A stretch of 64,000 nucleotides of DNA from Streptosporangium brasiliense (GCF_030811595.1 NZ_JAUSRB010000002.1:1178001-1242000); one strand, 5' to 3'; numbered from the stretch's first letter, positions 33,244 to 42,427 are shown. Numbers and translations are program-made. The notes: generated by a model from the letters alone, not told the origin.

Positions 33244-35595
33244 ATGCCAGACTGGAAACCAGTGACTCCGCCCTCATCCTCCTCGCTCCGAGCGGGCTCC
33301 GCGCTCACCCACCTGCTCGGCGTCCCCGCACGTCGTGAACGCGTGACCCACGTGGAGCATGTTCCAGCACGTCAAGCAGGTCAAGCCCACTGGCCGGAGT
33401 GGGTCCACGAGAGTCTGGTTACGCGCTGGGCGAACCACGGTATTTCTGGCCTGTGGCCGCATCAAGCCGAGGCCGCTGAACTGGCGCATCGTGGTCAAAA
33501 CGTGATCATTGCCACAGGCACCGCCTCGGGCAAATCCCTCTCCTACCTGGTCCCGGCGCTCTCCGCGGTGCTCGACGGCGGCACGATCCTTTACCTCACG
33601 CCTACCAAGGCACTGGCCGCCGACCAGCTCCGCGCCCTGAACGAGCTCGACCTCCCCGAGCTCCGCGCCGCCACCTTCGACGGCGACACCTCCTTCGAGG
33701 AACGGGCCTGGGTCCGCAAGCACGCCAACTACCTCCTGACCAACCCGGACATGCTCCACCGCACCCTGCTGCCCCGCCACGCCAACTGGTCGGCCTTCTG
33801 GCGGCGGCTGCGGATGGTCGTGGTGGACGAATGCCACGGCTACCGGGGCGTGTTCGGCTCCCACGTGGCCCAGATCCTGCGCCGCCTGCGCCGGATCTGC
33901 ACGCGGTACGGCTCCCGCCCCACCTTCGTGCTCTCCTCGGCCACGGCCAGCGAGCCCGGGACCTTCGCGATGCGCCTGACGGGCCTCCAGATGGCCGAGG
34001 TGACCACCGACGCCTCCCCCCGGGGCGCGACCACCTTCGCCCTGTGGGAGCCTCCCCTGACTGATCTACGCGGTGAGGGCGGCGCCCCCCTCCGCCGTCC
34101 CGCCACCGCCGAGAGCGCCGACCTCCTCGCGGACCTGGTGATCGCCGACATCCGCACCCTGGCCTTCGTCCGCTCCCGGCGCGCCGCCGAATCCGTGGCC
34201 CTCACCACCCGGGCGAAGCTCCAGGACCTCGTGGTCGACGTGGGGGCGCCGAAGGACCTGCCGGACAAGGTCGCCGCCTACCGGGCCGGATACCTGGCCG
34301 AGGACCGCCGGGGGCTGGAGAAGGCGTTCCGGTCGGGAGACCTGCTCGGGCTGGCGACCACCAACGCGCTGGAACTCGGCGTCGACGTGTCCGGGCTCGA
34401 CGCCGTCCTCATCGCGGGCTGGCCGGGCACCCGGGCGTCGCTCTGGCAGCAGGCCGGACGGGCCGGGCGGGCCGGACAGGACGCCCTGGCGGTGCTGATC
34501 GCCAGGGACGACCCGCTGGACACCTACCTGGTCCACCACCCCGAGGCGCTGTTCGGCCGGCCCGTCGAGGCGATCGTGCTCGACCCCGACAACCCCTACG
34601 TGCTGGGGCCCCACCTGTGCGCCGCCGCCGCCGAGATCCCGCTCACCCGCGACGACCTGGAGACCTTCGGCCCGGCCACCAAGGAGGTGCTCGCCGGCCT
34701 GGTCACCGACGGCCTGCTCAGGGAGCGCGCCACGGGCTGGTTCTGGACCAGCCGCGAACGGGCCACCGACCTCGCCGACATCCGCGGCGCGGGCGGCGCG
34801 CCGGTCCAGGTCGTGGAGGCGTCCACCGGGCGGCTGCTCGGCACCGTGGACGAACCCTCGGCCCACACGACCGTGCACACCGGCGCCGTCTACGTCCACC
34901 AGGGAGAGACGTATCTGGTCGTCGAGCTCGACCTGGAGTCGGGGGTCGCCCTCGTCGAGGCCGGGGCCACCGACTACACGACCTTCGCCAGGGACGTCAC
35001 CGAGATCTCGGTGCTGGAGTCGCTCCGCTCGCACCCGCTCGGCCCGGGAGAGCTCCACTTCGGCTCGGTGGAGGTGACCCGCCAGGTCGTGTCCTATCTC
35101 AAGCGCCGCGCGCAGAGCGGCGAGCTCCTCGGCGACGAGCCCCTCGACCTGCCCCCGCGCACGCTGCGCACCCGGGCGGTGTGGTGGACGCTGCCCACCT
35201 CCGCGGTCGTCCCCCTCGCCGAGGACGGCCTCGACCTGGGCGGGGCCGCGCACGCGGCCGAGCACGCCGCCATCGGCCTGCTCCCGCTCTTCGCCACCTG
35301 TGACCGCTGGGACATCGGCGGGGTCTCCACCGAGCTCCACCCTGACACCGGGCTGCTGACCGTCTTCGTCTACGACGGCCACGAAGGCGGCGCGGGCTTC
35401 GCCGAACGCGGCTACGCCCGCGCCCTCGACTGGCTCACGGCCACCCGGGAGGCCATCGCCTCCTGCGAGTGCGAACGCGGCTGTCCCTCCTGCATCCAGT
35501 CGCCCAAGTGCGGCAACGGCAACGAGCCCCTGGACAAGGCGGGAGCCCTCCGGCTCCTGGCCGTCCTGCTCTCCGCCGACCCACAGGAAACGTGA
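33244..35595 (+). CDS. DEAD/DEAH-box helicase, Hrq1/MrfA type with DUF1998 zinc site
   Basis: A 783-residue SF2 helicase: Walker A variant ATGTASGKSLSYL, DECH box VVVDECHGY, SSATA motif III, C-terminal helicase lobe ending in QQAGRAGRAGQ, then a DUF1998-like domain with the four-Cys motif CECERGCPSCIQSPKCG. Bacillus MrfA of this group acts in mitomycin-type DNA damage repair. The ATG at 33244 is chosen because upstream codons lie in the promoter region shared with bldG. It is the helicase of the 'helicase/secretion neighbourhood'. Confidence 0.93.
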   Translation: MPDWKPVTPPSSSSLRAGSALTHLLGVPARRERVTHVEHVPARQAGQAHWPEWVHESLVTRWANHGISGLWPHQAEAAELAHRGQNVIIATGTASGKSLSYLVPALSAVLDGGTILYLTPTKALAADQLRALNELDLPELRAATFDGDTSFEERAWVRKHANYLLTNPDMLHRTLLPRHANWSAFWRRLRMVVVDECHGYRGVFGSHVAQILRRLRRICTRYGSRPTFVLSSATASEPGTFAMRLTGLQMAEVTTDASPRGATTFALWEPPLTDLRGEGGAPLRRPATAESADLLADLVIADIRTLAFVRSRRAAESVALTTRAKLQDLVVDVGAPKDLPDKVAAYRAGYLAEDRRGLEKAFRSGDLLGLATTNALELGVDVSGLDAVLIAGWPGTRASLWQQAGRAGRAGQDALAVLIARDDPLDTYLVHHPEALFGRPVEAIVLDPDNPYVLGPHLCAAAAEIPLTRDDLETFGPATKEVLAGLVTDGLLRERATGWFWTSRERATDLADIRGAGGAPVQVVEASTGRLLGTVDEPSAHTTVHTGAVYVHQGETYLVVELDLESGVALVEAGATDYTTFARDVTEISVLESLRSHPLGPGELHFGSVEVTRQVVSYLKRRAQSGELLGDEPLDLPPRTLRTRAVWWTLPTSAVVPLAEDGLDLGGAAHAAEHAAIGLLPLFATCDRWDIGGVSTELHPDTGLLTVFVYDGHEGGAGFAERGYARALDWLTATREAIASCECERGCPSCIQSPKCGNGNEPLDKAGALRLLAVLLSADPQET

Positions 35596-35635
35596 TCGCG
35601 GGAGATCGCCGCCCCGTTCTCCGCCCCCCGAGAGG

Positions 35636-35815
35636 GTCCTCCGGGGAGTGTGGGGACACCCTGGGCCACCCTCCCCGGAGGGCCCTCCGAGGACTAGGGG
35701 ACGCCGCAGGAGAGCGCCCCTGCCGCAAGGGGCCCTCCGGGAGTTGCGGGGACACGCTGTGAGGGCCACCGTCCCCGGAGGGCCCTCCGGGACGTACGGC
35801 GCCGCAGGTGAGACC
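35636..35815. repeat. degenerate repeats (GGAGGGCCCTCCGG) between helicase and FnIII gene
   Basis: Four copies of a palindromic core close to CCCCGGAGGGCCCTCCG at about 35636, 35674, 35729 and 35780, separated by related GGGGACRC segments. The core can form hairpins and may end transcription from both sides (35596-35842 has no gene). Confidence 0.7.
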
Positions 35816-35842
35816 GCCGTGAGGCGCGGGCCCGGCAGGAGG

Positions 35843-37840
35843 TCAGCCGCCACCGGGGACGCGGCGACCACCCGAGTAGGACGGACCGTCCTCGGCCTCC
35901 TCCTCGTCCTTGTCGGCGGCCCAGAAGTCGGTCGCCCCCGGCTGCGGGCGCTCCCAGAAACCGCTGTCCTCCATGGACCGGGGCGCGGGCGGGAGGTATC
36001 CGTCCCACCGGTCACCGATCCGGACCCCGACCGGGGTGACGGGACCCACCTCGGGGATCGGAGCCGCGACGGGTAGCGCCAGGCGAGCGGGTCCGGGCCG
36101 GGGTGCCGGAACGGGTCCGGAGACCGGATCCGGACCGGCGGAAGCCTGCTCGGACGGATCCTGGGCGGAAGCCGGGGAGTACCGGGCGGGAGGCTGCCCG
36201 GACGGAACCCGCTGAACAGGAGGCTGCTCGGGCGGAACCGGCCGGGCGGGAGCCTGCTCGGACGGAACCCGCTGGGCGGGGGCTGGAGAGTGCTGGGCGG
36301 GGGCCGGCCGTACCGGGGAGTGAGCCGGTCCCCACCGCGCCGAGGGAGGGCGCGCGGAGGACGGCGGCGCCGGGGCCGGCGGGGACTGCCCCGTCTTGAC
36401 CACCGCGAGGATGACGGCGGGCCGCCGGGGGGCGATCGGGGCGGTGGGCCGCTGAGAAGCGGCTGTGGCAGTGGGCCGTTGAGGAGCGGCCGGGGCGGTG
36501 GTGAACCGGGGAGCGGCCGGGGCGGTGGCCGCGCCGGTGTCCCCGGCGGCCCCGGAAGCGGCCTCGGGCGTGCCGTCCCCACCGGGGTTGTTGATCATCG
36601 CCGCCGCTCCGGCCCCGCCCGTGCCGCCGTCGTCGGCGGCCAGCAGCCTGCGGCGGACCCAGGCACCACCGTGCGCGCCGAGCAGCAGCAGGATCAGTCC
36701 GCCGGCGATGAGGATGCCGTACCGGCTCATCCCGCCGTCCGGCGACTCCGACGACCGGGCCGCGGCCTTGGTGTCCGTGACCGGCGTGAGGTCCGTGCCG
36801 GTGGGCGCGGGGTCAGCGGCCGGCTCCGTCCCGGTCTCGGCCGTCGCCGTACCGGCGTCGCGCTTGTCGTCCCGCTTGTCGTCCCGTTCGGCGGACGGCC
36901 GCGCTGGGCTGCCGTCCTTGGCCGTGGCCGGACGCCTGGGGGCCTCCGTGGGCGCGACCGCCGTCCTCGGCGACCGGGTCGGGGCCGTCGTGGGCTTCTT
37001 GGCGGGGAGCCGCGGCAGGTCCTGGACACCGCTCTGCCGGGCGTCGTCCTTCTTCCGGCCGGTCTTCCCGCTCTGCCGGCCGTCGGCGCTCCCGCCGGTG
37101 TCCTGCCGAGCCGTACCGTCCCGGCTCCCGGCGCTCCTGTCGCCGCCGGCGTCCCGGCTCCCGGTGTCCTGGGTGGTCCGCGGCGCCCTGGGGGCGGGGA
37201 CGGCCACCGAGGCGACGGCCGAGCCGCCCGAGGACAGGGTGCCGCCACCGCCGTCATCGCGCAGTGCCCGCACCGTGAACCCGATCCGCCGACCGGCCGC
37301 CTTCGCCGGGACGGACAGGGTCACCCGGCACGAGCCGCCGGAGCAGGCATTGGCCACCCGCACCGAGCCGACCTTGCCGGTCTGGCTGGTGTGAACCGTA
37401 TAGCCCCGCAGGTCGGGCTCGGCCCCCTTGGCCCAGGTCACCACGGCCTCGTTGCCGTGCAGCCTGGCCTTCACCCCGCTCGGCGGCGCCGGGGGAGCGG
37501 CCTGGATCAGGGTTCTGCGGGTCTCGTGCCATCCGGCGCCGAGGAGCTTGCCCCGCTGCTCAAGTTTGATCTCGTAGCTGCCGTTGGGGCGGTCCCGGGG
37601 ATTCCACGAGTAGGAGACCTTCCGGTCCCCCTTCGCCACCTGCCGGCCGTTGACCGAGAGGACGGCGTCGAACAGCAGATCGACCGTGCCGGAGAGCGTC
37701 ACCGCGCCGTTGGAGGTGACCCGCGACGGGACGTGCAGCCGCGCTGTGGCCTGCGCCGGACCCGCGGCGGCGAGCACGGCGGACATGGACACCAGCGGTG
37801 CGATCGCCGCCACGGCGACCAGCCTGCGGACCGTCGTCAC
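35843..37840 (-). CDS. exported FnIII-like, single-pass membrane protein with long Pro-rich tail
   Basis: A 665-residue protein: signal peptide (VRRLVAVAAIAPLVSMSAVL, cut near AQA), an Ig-like region, a fibronectin-III-like module (PPSGVKARLHGNEAVVTWA... GYTVHTSQTG) with a Cys pair (ACSGGSCRV), a charged Ser/Thr/Arg linker, one membrane helix (YGILIAGGLILLLLGAHGG) and a ~190-residue Pro/Ala/Gln-rich cytosolic tail ending in acidic EEEAEDG. GGGAGGCTCC precedes the GTG at 37840. It sits between the helicase and the Tad locus. A link to the Tad machinery is a guess from position. Confidence 0.82.
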   Translation of the reverse strand: MTTVRRLVAVAAIAPLVSMSAVLAAAGPAQATARLHVPSRVTSNGAVTLSGTVDLLFDAVLSVNGRQVAKGDRKVSYSWNPRDRPNGSYEIKLEQRGKLLGAGWHETRRTLIQAAPPAPPSGVKARLHGNEAVVTWAKGAEPDLRGYTVHTSQTGKVGSVRVANACSGGSCRVTLSVPAKAAGRRIGFTVRALRDDGGGGTLSSGGSAVASVAVPAPRAPRTTQDTGSRDAGGDRSAGSRDGTARQDTGGSADGRQSGKTGRKKDDARQSGVQDLPRLPAKKPTTAPTRSPRTAVAPTEAPRRPATAKDGSPARPSAERDDKRDDKRDAGTATAETGTEPAADPAPTGTDLTPVTDTKAAARSSESPDGGMSRYGILIAGGLILLLLGAHGGAWVRRRLLAADDGGTGGAGAAAMINNPGGDGTPEAASGAAGDTGAATAPAAPRFTTAPAAPQRPTATAASQRPTAPIAPRRPAVILAVVKTGQSPPAPAPPSSARPPSARWGPAHSPVRPAPAQHSPAPAQRVPSEQAPARPVPPEQPPVQRVPSGQPPARYSPASAQDPSEQASAGPDPVSGPVPAPRPGPARLALPVAAPIPEVGPVTPVGVRIGDRWDGYLPPAPRSMEDSGFWERPQPGATDFWAADKDEEEAEDGPSYSGGRRVPGGG

Positions 37841-38650
37841 GGAGCCTCCCTTCGTCGAGAGCCGCGCGCCGCCCGGCCGCCCGGAGGAGCCGACGGTCGC
37901 GCGACGACCGGACGTGCCGGCCCTCCGGACCGGCTCGCACCGGCCCGGCTCCCCCGGACCCGCGATCGCGATCGGGGCGGACCACTCGACGGCGCCGCGC
38001 CCCGGCGACCCGCGATCCACCCTTCCCAGGTCTGAGGGCGGGACAACATGGACCGGGGGTAAGCGGAACCTTACGTGAGATTTCCGACTTTTGGACATGT
38101 CGTCTAAGAAGTCGTGATTCGATTGCGACCTTGCCCGCAGGGGTCCGACAAGATCATTCAATCCTCCCTTTTCCCCGGATTCTCACCTCCCCTCACCGGC
38201 GCTTTGACGGATGCCCCATGACGGTCCGGCCGCGCGGCCCGGCGGGCCGTTCCGATCGCACCGACACGCTCATCACGTGAATGGATCTCCCGGCGGATGC
38301 GGGGCCATATGCCGTCAACTCAGTCATATCTACGGGGCATATCCAATGGATCGACTGGATCGGCACACCGGCCTCCGCAAAAGCCGCCCGGAGATTTCCG
38401 CCGGAAAACTCGTACGGCATGCCGCCGTGGCGCGGCGGCGGGAGAACGTGATCGCTCCGCCCGGCCGCGGGCCTGACGGCCGGGTCACCGTTCGATCGCT
38501 ACCACACCCACGTTTCATCGGCCGCCGAAATGTCCGGAACCTAACGTGTGCGGACGTCGGCCGCGGAGTCTCCGTCGCCTCGACCGCCCGGCGGCCCGAC
38601 CACGACATCCACGCAGTGTTCCGAGCAGTGTTGCGAGAGGGAGCCCGACG
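37841..38650. other. 810-bp gap without a recognised gene
   Basis: Upstream region of two divergent genes. No frame on either strand looks like a protein. Two close copies of GGAACCTWACGTG lie at 38065-38077 and 38536-38548; GGAAC is typical of ECF sigma -35 elements, and the second lies ~100 bp before the DinB-like gene. GC content drops around 38080-38200. Confidence 0.5.
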
Positions 38651-39136
38651 ATGAGCGATGAGTCCCCGATCACCGATGACCGCGATCCGGCACAGGTCGT
38701 GACCGCGATGGCCGAGCACGTCCTCCGCCTGGCGAGCACGTGGACCGCGTGGGACGGCCGTCCGGCGCATATCGACGGGCGGGTCTACACCCCGCACAAG
38801 GCGATCCGGCGGGTGGCCGATCACCTTCTCGATCACCTCGCCGAGATGGAGGCCCGGCTGGCCGGGCACGAGACCATCCCCGATCATTGGCACGCCTCGG
38901 CGACCACCACCCCGGCCGACCTCGCCCCCTTCACCGAGCAGGACCTGGACGAGGCCCGCAGCCGCATCACCCGGCTCGCCCAGATCTGGACGGACCGGCT
39001 GAACGCGCTCACGCCCGACCAGCTCGACCACTCCCCCGGCAAGGGTTGGACCTTCCGTCAGCTCGCCTTCCACCTGGCCGGATCGACCTACTACGCCGAC
39101 GCCGTGGGGGAGCTTTCAGCGACGGCCGCTCACTGA
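38651..39136 (+). CDS. DinB-like (mycothiol-dependent enzyme fold) protein
   Basis: A 161-residue four-helix protein of the DinB/MDMPI superfamily: VVTAMAEHVLRLASTW, HKAIRRVADHLLDHLAEMEA, and GWTFRQLAFHLAGSTYYADA, with spaced His residues able to bind a metal. Family members are thiol-dependent transferases or isomerases; the exact reaction is unknown. GAGAGGGAGC precedes the ATG. Convergent with the ECF42 fusion gene. Confidence 0.8.
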   Translation: MSDESPITDDRDPAQVVTAMAEHVLRLASTWTAWDGRPAHIDGRVYTPHKAIRRVADHLLDHLAEMEARLAGHETIPDHWHASATTTPADLAPFTEQDLDEARSRITRLAQIWTDRLNALTPDQLDHSPGKGWTFRQLAFHLAGSTYYADAVGELSATAAH

Positions 39137-39189
39137 CCCGGGCCTCCGCCGGGGCGCCGCGGCCCCTGCGTCCGGTCGCCGCCCGGCGG

Positions 39190-41163
39190 TCAGGGACGGG
39201 GCTTGAGCTGCCGGAGGGTGTAGCCGCTGCCCGCCGAGTCCAGGGACTTGGTGGCCTGTTTGAAGAGGTATTCGGCCCGCTCGTAGGACAGGCGGCGGCG
39301 GCCCGTCTCCGGGCACAGGTCGGTGTCCGCCGGCATCCGGGCCGGTCCGGGCCGCCGATCGGCGAGGAACAGAGGGCCGCGGGTCCGGCCGGCCACCAGG
39401 TGAGGGAGGAGCCGGGCGGTCCCGGAACGCCAGCTCACCCAGGTGTCACCCGCGCGGGCCCGGCGGTCGTCCAGATCCAGGTCCTCGACGTTCAGGGACA
39501 GAACGGCCGTCACCCCGGCCGCCGACTCGTGCAGCAGCCGCCACAGGGTCCGTTCGCGCAGCCGAAGGTCGGTACGGTTCCAGAGCGCCTCCAGCTGTGC
39601 GGGGTCGATCGTCTCCGTCGGGGTACGGACCTCGGCACGCCGGTCGAGCGCCGCCGCGAGGTGGTCCAGGGACGCCCAGGCTCCGAACGACCGGACGGCC
39701 GACCGGTGCCGGTTCCAGGTGCTGGCCGCCGCCTCACCCCAGGCCGTCGCGAACACCCGCGCCACCTGGTCGGCGGTCAGGGCGGCCAGCGGCATCTGAT
39801 CACCCAGGGTCAGGCGCAGGCGCCGCAGGGTCTGCCCGTACGAGCGGACCGTCCCGGCGTCCAGGTCGTCGCGTCCCAGGAAATCCTGAGCGGCCTGCGC
39901 GAGAGTGACACCCGACGTGCCGGAAACAGCGATCTCGTCCGCGCGACGGCGCAGAAAAGCGCGCTCAGCGACGTTCCTGGTGAGAGAGGCGGCCCGCTCG
40001 AACTCCAGGCGCGCTTCTCCGTACCGTCCCAGCCGGATCAGGAGATCGCCCCGGACGCCCGGGAGAAGGTGGTAATCCTGCAGCACGGGATCGGCGGTCA
40101 ACGAGTCGACCAGGTCGAGCCCACGCTGCGGGCCGTACGCCATCCCGAGCGCCACAGCCCGGTTGAGCTGCACGATCGGTGTCGGCAGCACCCGGGCCAG
40201 CGCCTCGTACAGGGCCGCGATCTGCCTCCAGTCGGTGTCCTCGAAGGTCCGCGCCTGCGCGTGGCACACGGCGATCGCCGCCTGCAGCACATACGGGCCG
40301 GGCGTGCCGTCGATCTCCCGCGCCCGCAGCATCGCGGTGAAACCACGACGGATGAGCAGTTGGTCCCAGCGCCCCCGGTTCTGCTCGTGCAGTTGGACGG
40401 GCTCACCCGACGGCCCGGTCCGCGCGGCCGAGCGGGACGCCTGGATCTCCATCAGCGCGACCAGGCCGTGCACCTCGGCCTCGTGCGGTGCGAGTTCGGC
40501 CAGCAACCGGCCCAGCCGCAGCGCCTCAAGGCAGAGCCCCGGCCGCATCAGGTCGTCCCCGGAGGTCGCCGAATACCCCTCGTTGAAGATCAGATAAATG
40601 ACCTCCAGCACCGACGACAGGCGCTCGGCCAGTTCCGAGCCGTCCGGCAGCTCGAACGGCACCTGCTCCTCGGCCAGCGCCCGCTTCGCCCCGGCGATGC
40701 GCTGGGCGATCCTCTGCTCGTTGACCAGGAACGCCCGCGCGATCTCCGCGGCCGTCAGACCACCGAGCAGCCGGAGCGTCAGCGCGACCCGCGCCTCGGT
40801 CGGAAGCATCGGGTGGCAGGAGATGAACATCAGCCGCAGGACGTCGTCCTGCTCGGGGTCCTGCTGCTGGTCCAGCTCGGAGTCCTGCTGGTCCAGCTCG
40901 TGGGCGAGCTGCTCGTGCTTGCGCTCCAGACGCCGGGACCGCCGTATTTGGTCGACGGCCCGGCGCTTGGCGATGGTCATCAGCCAGGCGCCGGGGTTGT
41001 CCGGGACGCCTGACTCCGGCCACTGTTCGAGCGCGGAGACGAGCGCGTCCTGGGCCAGCTCCTCGGCGAGACCGACATCGCGCACCAGCCGCGTGAGCCC
41101 AGCGATGATCTTGGCCGACTCCAGTTTCCAGACCGCGTCGACCGTGCGATGGACGTCCGTCAC
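39190..41163 (-). CDS. ECF42 sigma factor fused to a degenerate tyrosine-recombinase domain
   Basis: A 657-residue protein. Residues 1-165 are sigma2 (LVRDVGLAEELAQDALVSAL, NPGAWLMTIAKRRAVDQIRR) and sigma4 (GLTAAEIARAFLVNEQRIAQ). Residues ~170-412 are the TPR-like C-terminal domain of ECF42. This should end the protein, but the frame runs on: residues ~418-500 are a recombinase core-binding domain (DDLDAGTVRSYGQTLRRL, TWNRHRSAVRSFGAWA) and ~518-657 a catalytic-domain fragment. The Arg I position is Gly (ESAAGVTAVL), HxxR reads RQLK, and the protein stops before the Tyr. It is therefore catalytically dead, perhaps a DNA-binding arm. GTG at 41163 fits the family start; a TTG at 41199 is also open. 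Follows its YCII partner. Confidence 0.88.
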   Translation of the reverse strand: MTDVHRTVDAVWKLESAKIIAGLTRLVRDVGLAEELAQDALVSALEQWPESGVPDNPGAWLMTIAKRRAVDQIRRSRRLERKHEQLAHELDQQDSELDQQQDPEQDDVLRLMFISCHPMLPTEARVALTLRLLGGLTAAEIARAFLVNEQRIAQRIAGAKRALAEEQVPFELPDGSELAERLSSVLEVIYLIFNEGYSATSGDDLMRPGLCLEALRLGRLLAELAPHEAEVHGLVALMEIQASRSAARTGPSGEPVQLHEQNRGRWDQLLIRRGFTAMLRAREIDGTPGPYVLQAAIAVCHAQARTFEDTDWRQIAALYEALARVLPTPIVQLNRAVALGMAYGPQRGLDLVDSLTADPVLQDYHLLPGVRGDLLIRLGRYGEARLEFERAASLTRNVAERAFLRRRADEIAVSGTSGVTLAQAAQDFLGRDDLDAGTVRSYGQTLRRLRLTLGDQMPLAALTADQVARVFATAWGEAAASTWNRHRSAVRSFGAWASLDHLAAALDRRAEVRTPTETIDPAQLEALWNRTDLRLRERTLWRLLHESAAGVTAVLSLNVEDLDLDDRRARAGDTWVSWRSGTARLLPHLVAGRTRGPLFLADRRPGPARMPADTDLCPETGRRRLSYERAEYLFKQATKSLDSAGSGYTLRQLKPRP

Positions 41164-41222
41164 GAACACGATGACAGCACCGCCCTCATCCGCTCGCAAA
41201 CCAGGGCGGCGCCATCAGCGCT

Positions 41223-41546
41223 TCAGGGGCCGAAGACCTGCTGGATCACGCTCTCGCCGTCACCTACGATCTTGCGGAAACGGCGGGTCAGCTCGATCGC
41301 CTCCTCCTTGGAGCGCACCTCGACCAGGGCGAAACCGGCCACGGCCTCCTTGGCCTCGGCGAACGGCCCGTCCATCACCGTGATCTCCTCACCGAAGGAC
41401 GTCACCCGCACACCGCCCGGCTCCAGACCGCCGGTGGCCAGCAGGACACCCGCCGCGGTCAGCTCCTCGATGAACTTGCCCATCTCCATGTAGAGGTTCT
41501 CGTTGGGGGCGGCGTCAGTGGGCTTGGTCGTCATCAGGTAGCGCAT
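41223..41546 (-). CDS. YCII/DGPF domain protein, ECF42 partner
   Basis: A 107-residue protein with the DGPFAEAKEAVAGF signature and a dimeric ferredoxin-like fold. DGPF proteins are the standard neighbours and regulatory targets of ECF42 sigma factors; their activity is unknown. GAGGAGAACCCCCC precedes the ATG at 41546. It leads a two-gene unit with the sigma-fusion gene (60-bp gap), under a perfect 13-bp dyad at 41604-41637. Confidence 0.9.
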   Translation of the reverse strand: MRYLMTTKPTDAAPNENLYMEMGKFIEELTAAGVLLATGGLEPGGVRVTSFGEEITVMDGPFAEAKEAVAGFALVEVRSKEEAIELTRRFRKIVGDGESVIQQVFGP

Positions 41547-41603
41547 GGGGGGTTCTCCTCAGTACTTCTCTTCCGTGGCTCTGCCTACACGTCGGACAAA
41601 CCT

Positions 41604-41637
41604 ATCTGACAGGGAATCGCGTCGTTCCCTGTCAGAT
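41604..41637. promoter_or_regulatory. 13-bp perfect dyad upstream of the YCII gene
   Basis: ATCTGACAGGGAA-N8-TTCCCTGTCAGAT. Located 58 bp before the YCII ATG and ~205 bp after the end of the Tad operon on the same strand. It could be an operator of the YCII-sigma unit or the terminator of the Tad operon; there is no U-run after it. Confidence 0.6.
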
Positions 41638-41679
41638 CACGGGTGGCTGACCCCTATGGGCCTGGGAGAGGCACCCGCC

Positions 41680-41770
41680 CCAGGCAGGGCTCCCCTCCCA
41701 GGCAGGGCTCCCCTCCCAGGCAGGGCTCCGCTCCCAGGCAGGGCTCCGCTCCCGGGCAGGGCCTCCGCTC
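41680..41770. repeat. 18-bp tandem repeat, 5 units
   Basis: Units CCAGGCAGGGCTCCCCTC at 41680 and 41698, CCAGGCAGGGCTCCGCTC at 41716 and 41734, and a 19-bp variant at 41752. Located beyond the 3' end of the Tad operon. Confidence 0.92.
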
Positions 41771-41841
41771 CAGGCCGGGAGGAGGCATCTGCCCTGGGCG
41801 GGCAGATCTTGGGGAGGGACAGACCTGGGGCAGGATCCGGA

Positions 41842-42384
41842 TCAGCCGATGAAGCCGGCGATGTGGACGGGTCCGGCGCGCGCATTGGCCATGATCGTCA
41901 AGTCGCCCACCACAGGCAGCGAAAGCCGTACGGCCACCTGGACATCGGCGATGCCGTCACCTCCGATGGAGCACCGCATGATCTTCGCTCCGTTCTCTCC
42001 GGCCAGCGATGACGCCCGTGCACAGCCACGGTCCGGGGCGGCGAAGGCCAGACGGGCTGCAGCGAGCGCACTCAGATCGGCGGCGCTCTGCGCGCGGTGA
42101 CGGGCCACCCTGGCCGCGCCGGCGAACATGACCGCCGCGGCCACCGCGAAGACCAGCGCCATGAGCCCGGCCACCCAGACCGTCGCCGCGCCCCGATCGC
42201 CCCCGCGCGTCTCCCGGAGCCATCGACACGCACCCCAAGGCCCACGACACACGCCCCGGAACTCGCAAGAGGCACCCCAGAGCCCTCGACACGCACCGCC
42301 CCGCGCCCCGACCTCATCCTCTGTCGCCGTCAGCCTCACCGCTCCGTCCACAGCGCTCCCGAACTCCCGGCGCGAGGCGCCCAC
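41842..42384 (-). CDS. TadE-like protein of the helicase/secretion neighbourhood (Rv3654c type)
   Basis: Core: GDRGAATVWVAGLMALVFAV membrane helix, then ARHRAQSAADLSALAAARLAF and a Cys pair, as in Rv3654c-type pseudopilin-like proteins. Unlike the next gene it lacks the Glu+5 of a prepilin site. The frame from the GTG at 42384 adds ~65 N-terminal residues with a Cys/Trp/Gly repeat (CRGLWGAC, CRGPWGAC); a GTG at 42252 would give a shorter N terminus closer to the family. The true start is uncertain. Confidence 0.78.
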   Translation of the reverse strand: MGASRREFGSAVDGAVRLTATEDEVGARGGACRGLWGASCEFRGVCRGPWGACRWLRETRGGDRGAATVWVAGLMALVFAVAAAVMFAGAARVARHRAQSAADLSALAAARLAFAAPDRGCARASSLAGENGAKIMRCSIGGDGIADVQVAVRLSLPVVGDLTIMANARAGPVHIAGFIG

Positions 42385-42427
42385 TCCATCGCCGCCCCCA
42401 CAGCGCCCTCACCGCCGAAGACCTGTC

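Noticed and set aside
38193..38420. 75-codon minus-strand frame in the 38-kb gap
   Set aside because: Partly protein-like but lacks ribosome site, neighbours and any recognisable family; too weak to call.
39190..41163. Active integrase or mobile element
   Set aside because: Recombinase catalytic residues are missing and there are no flanking direct repeats or tRNA gene.
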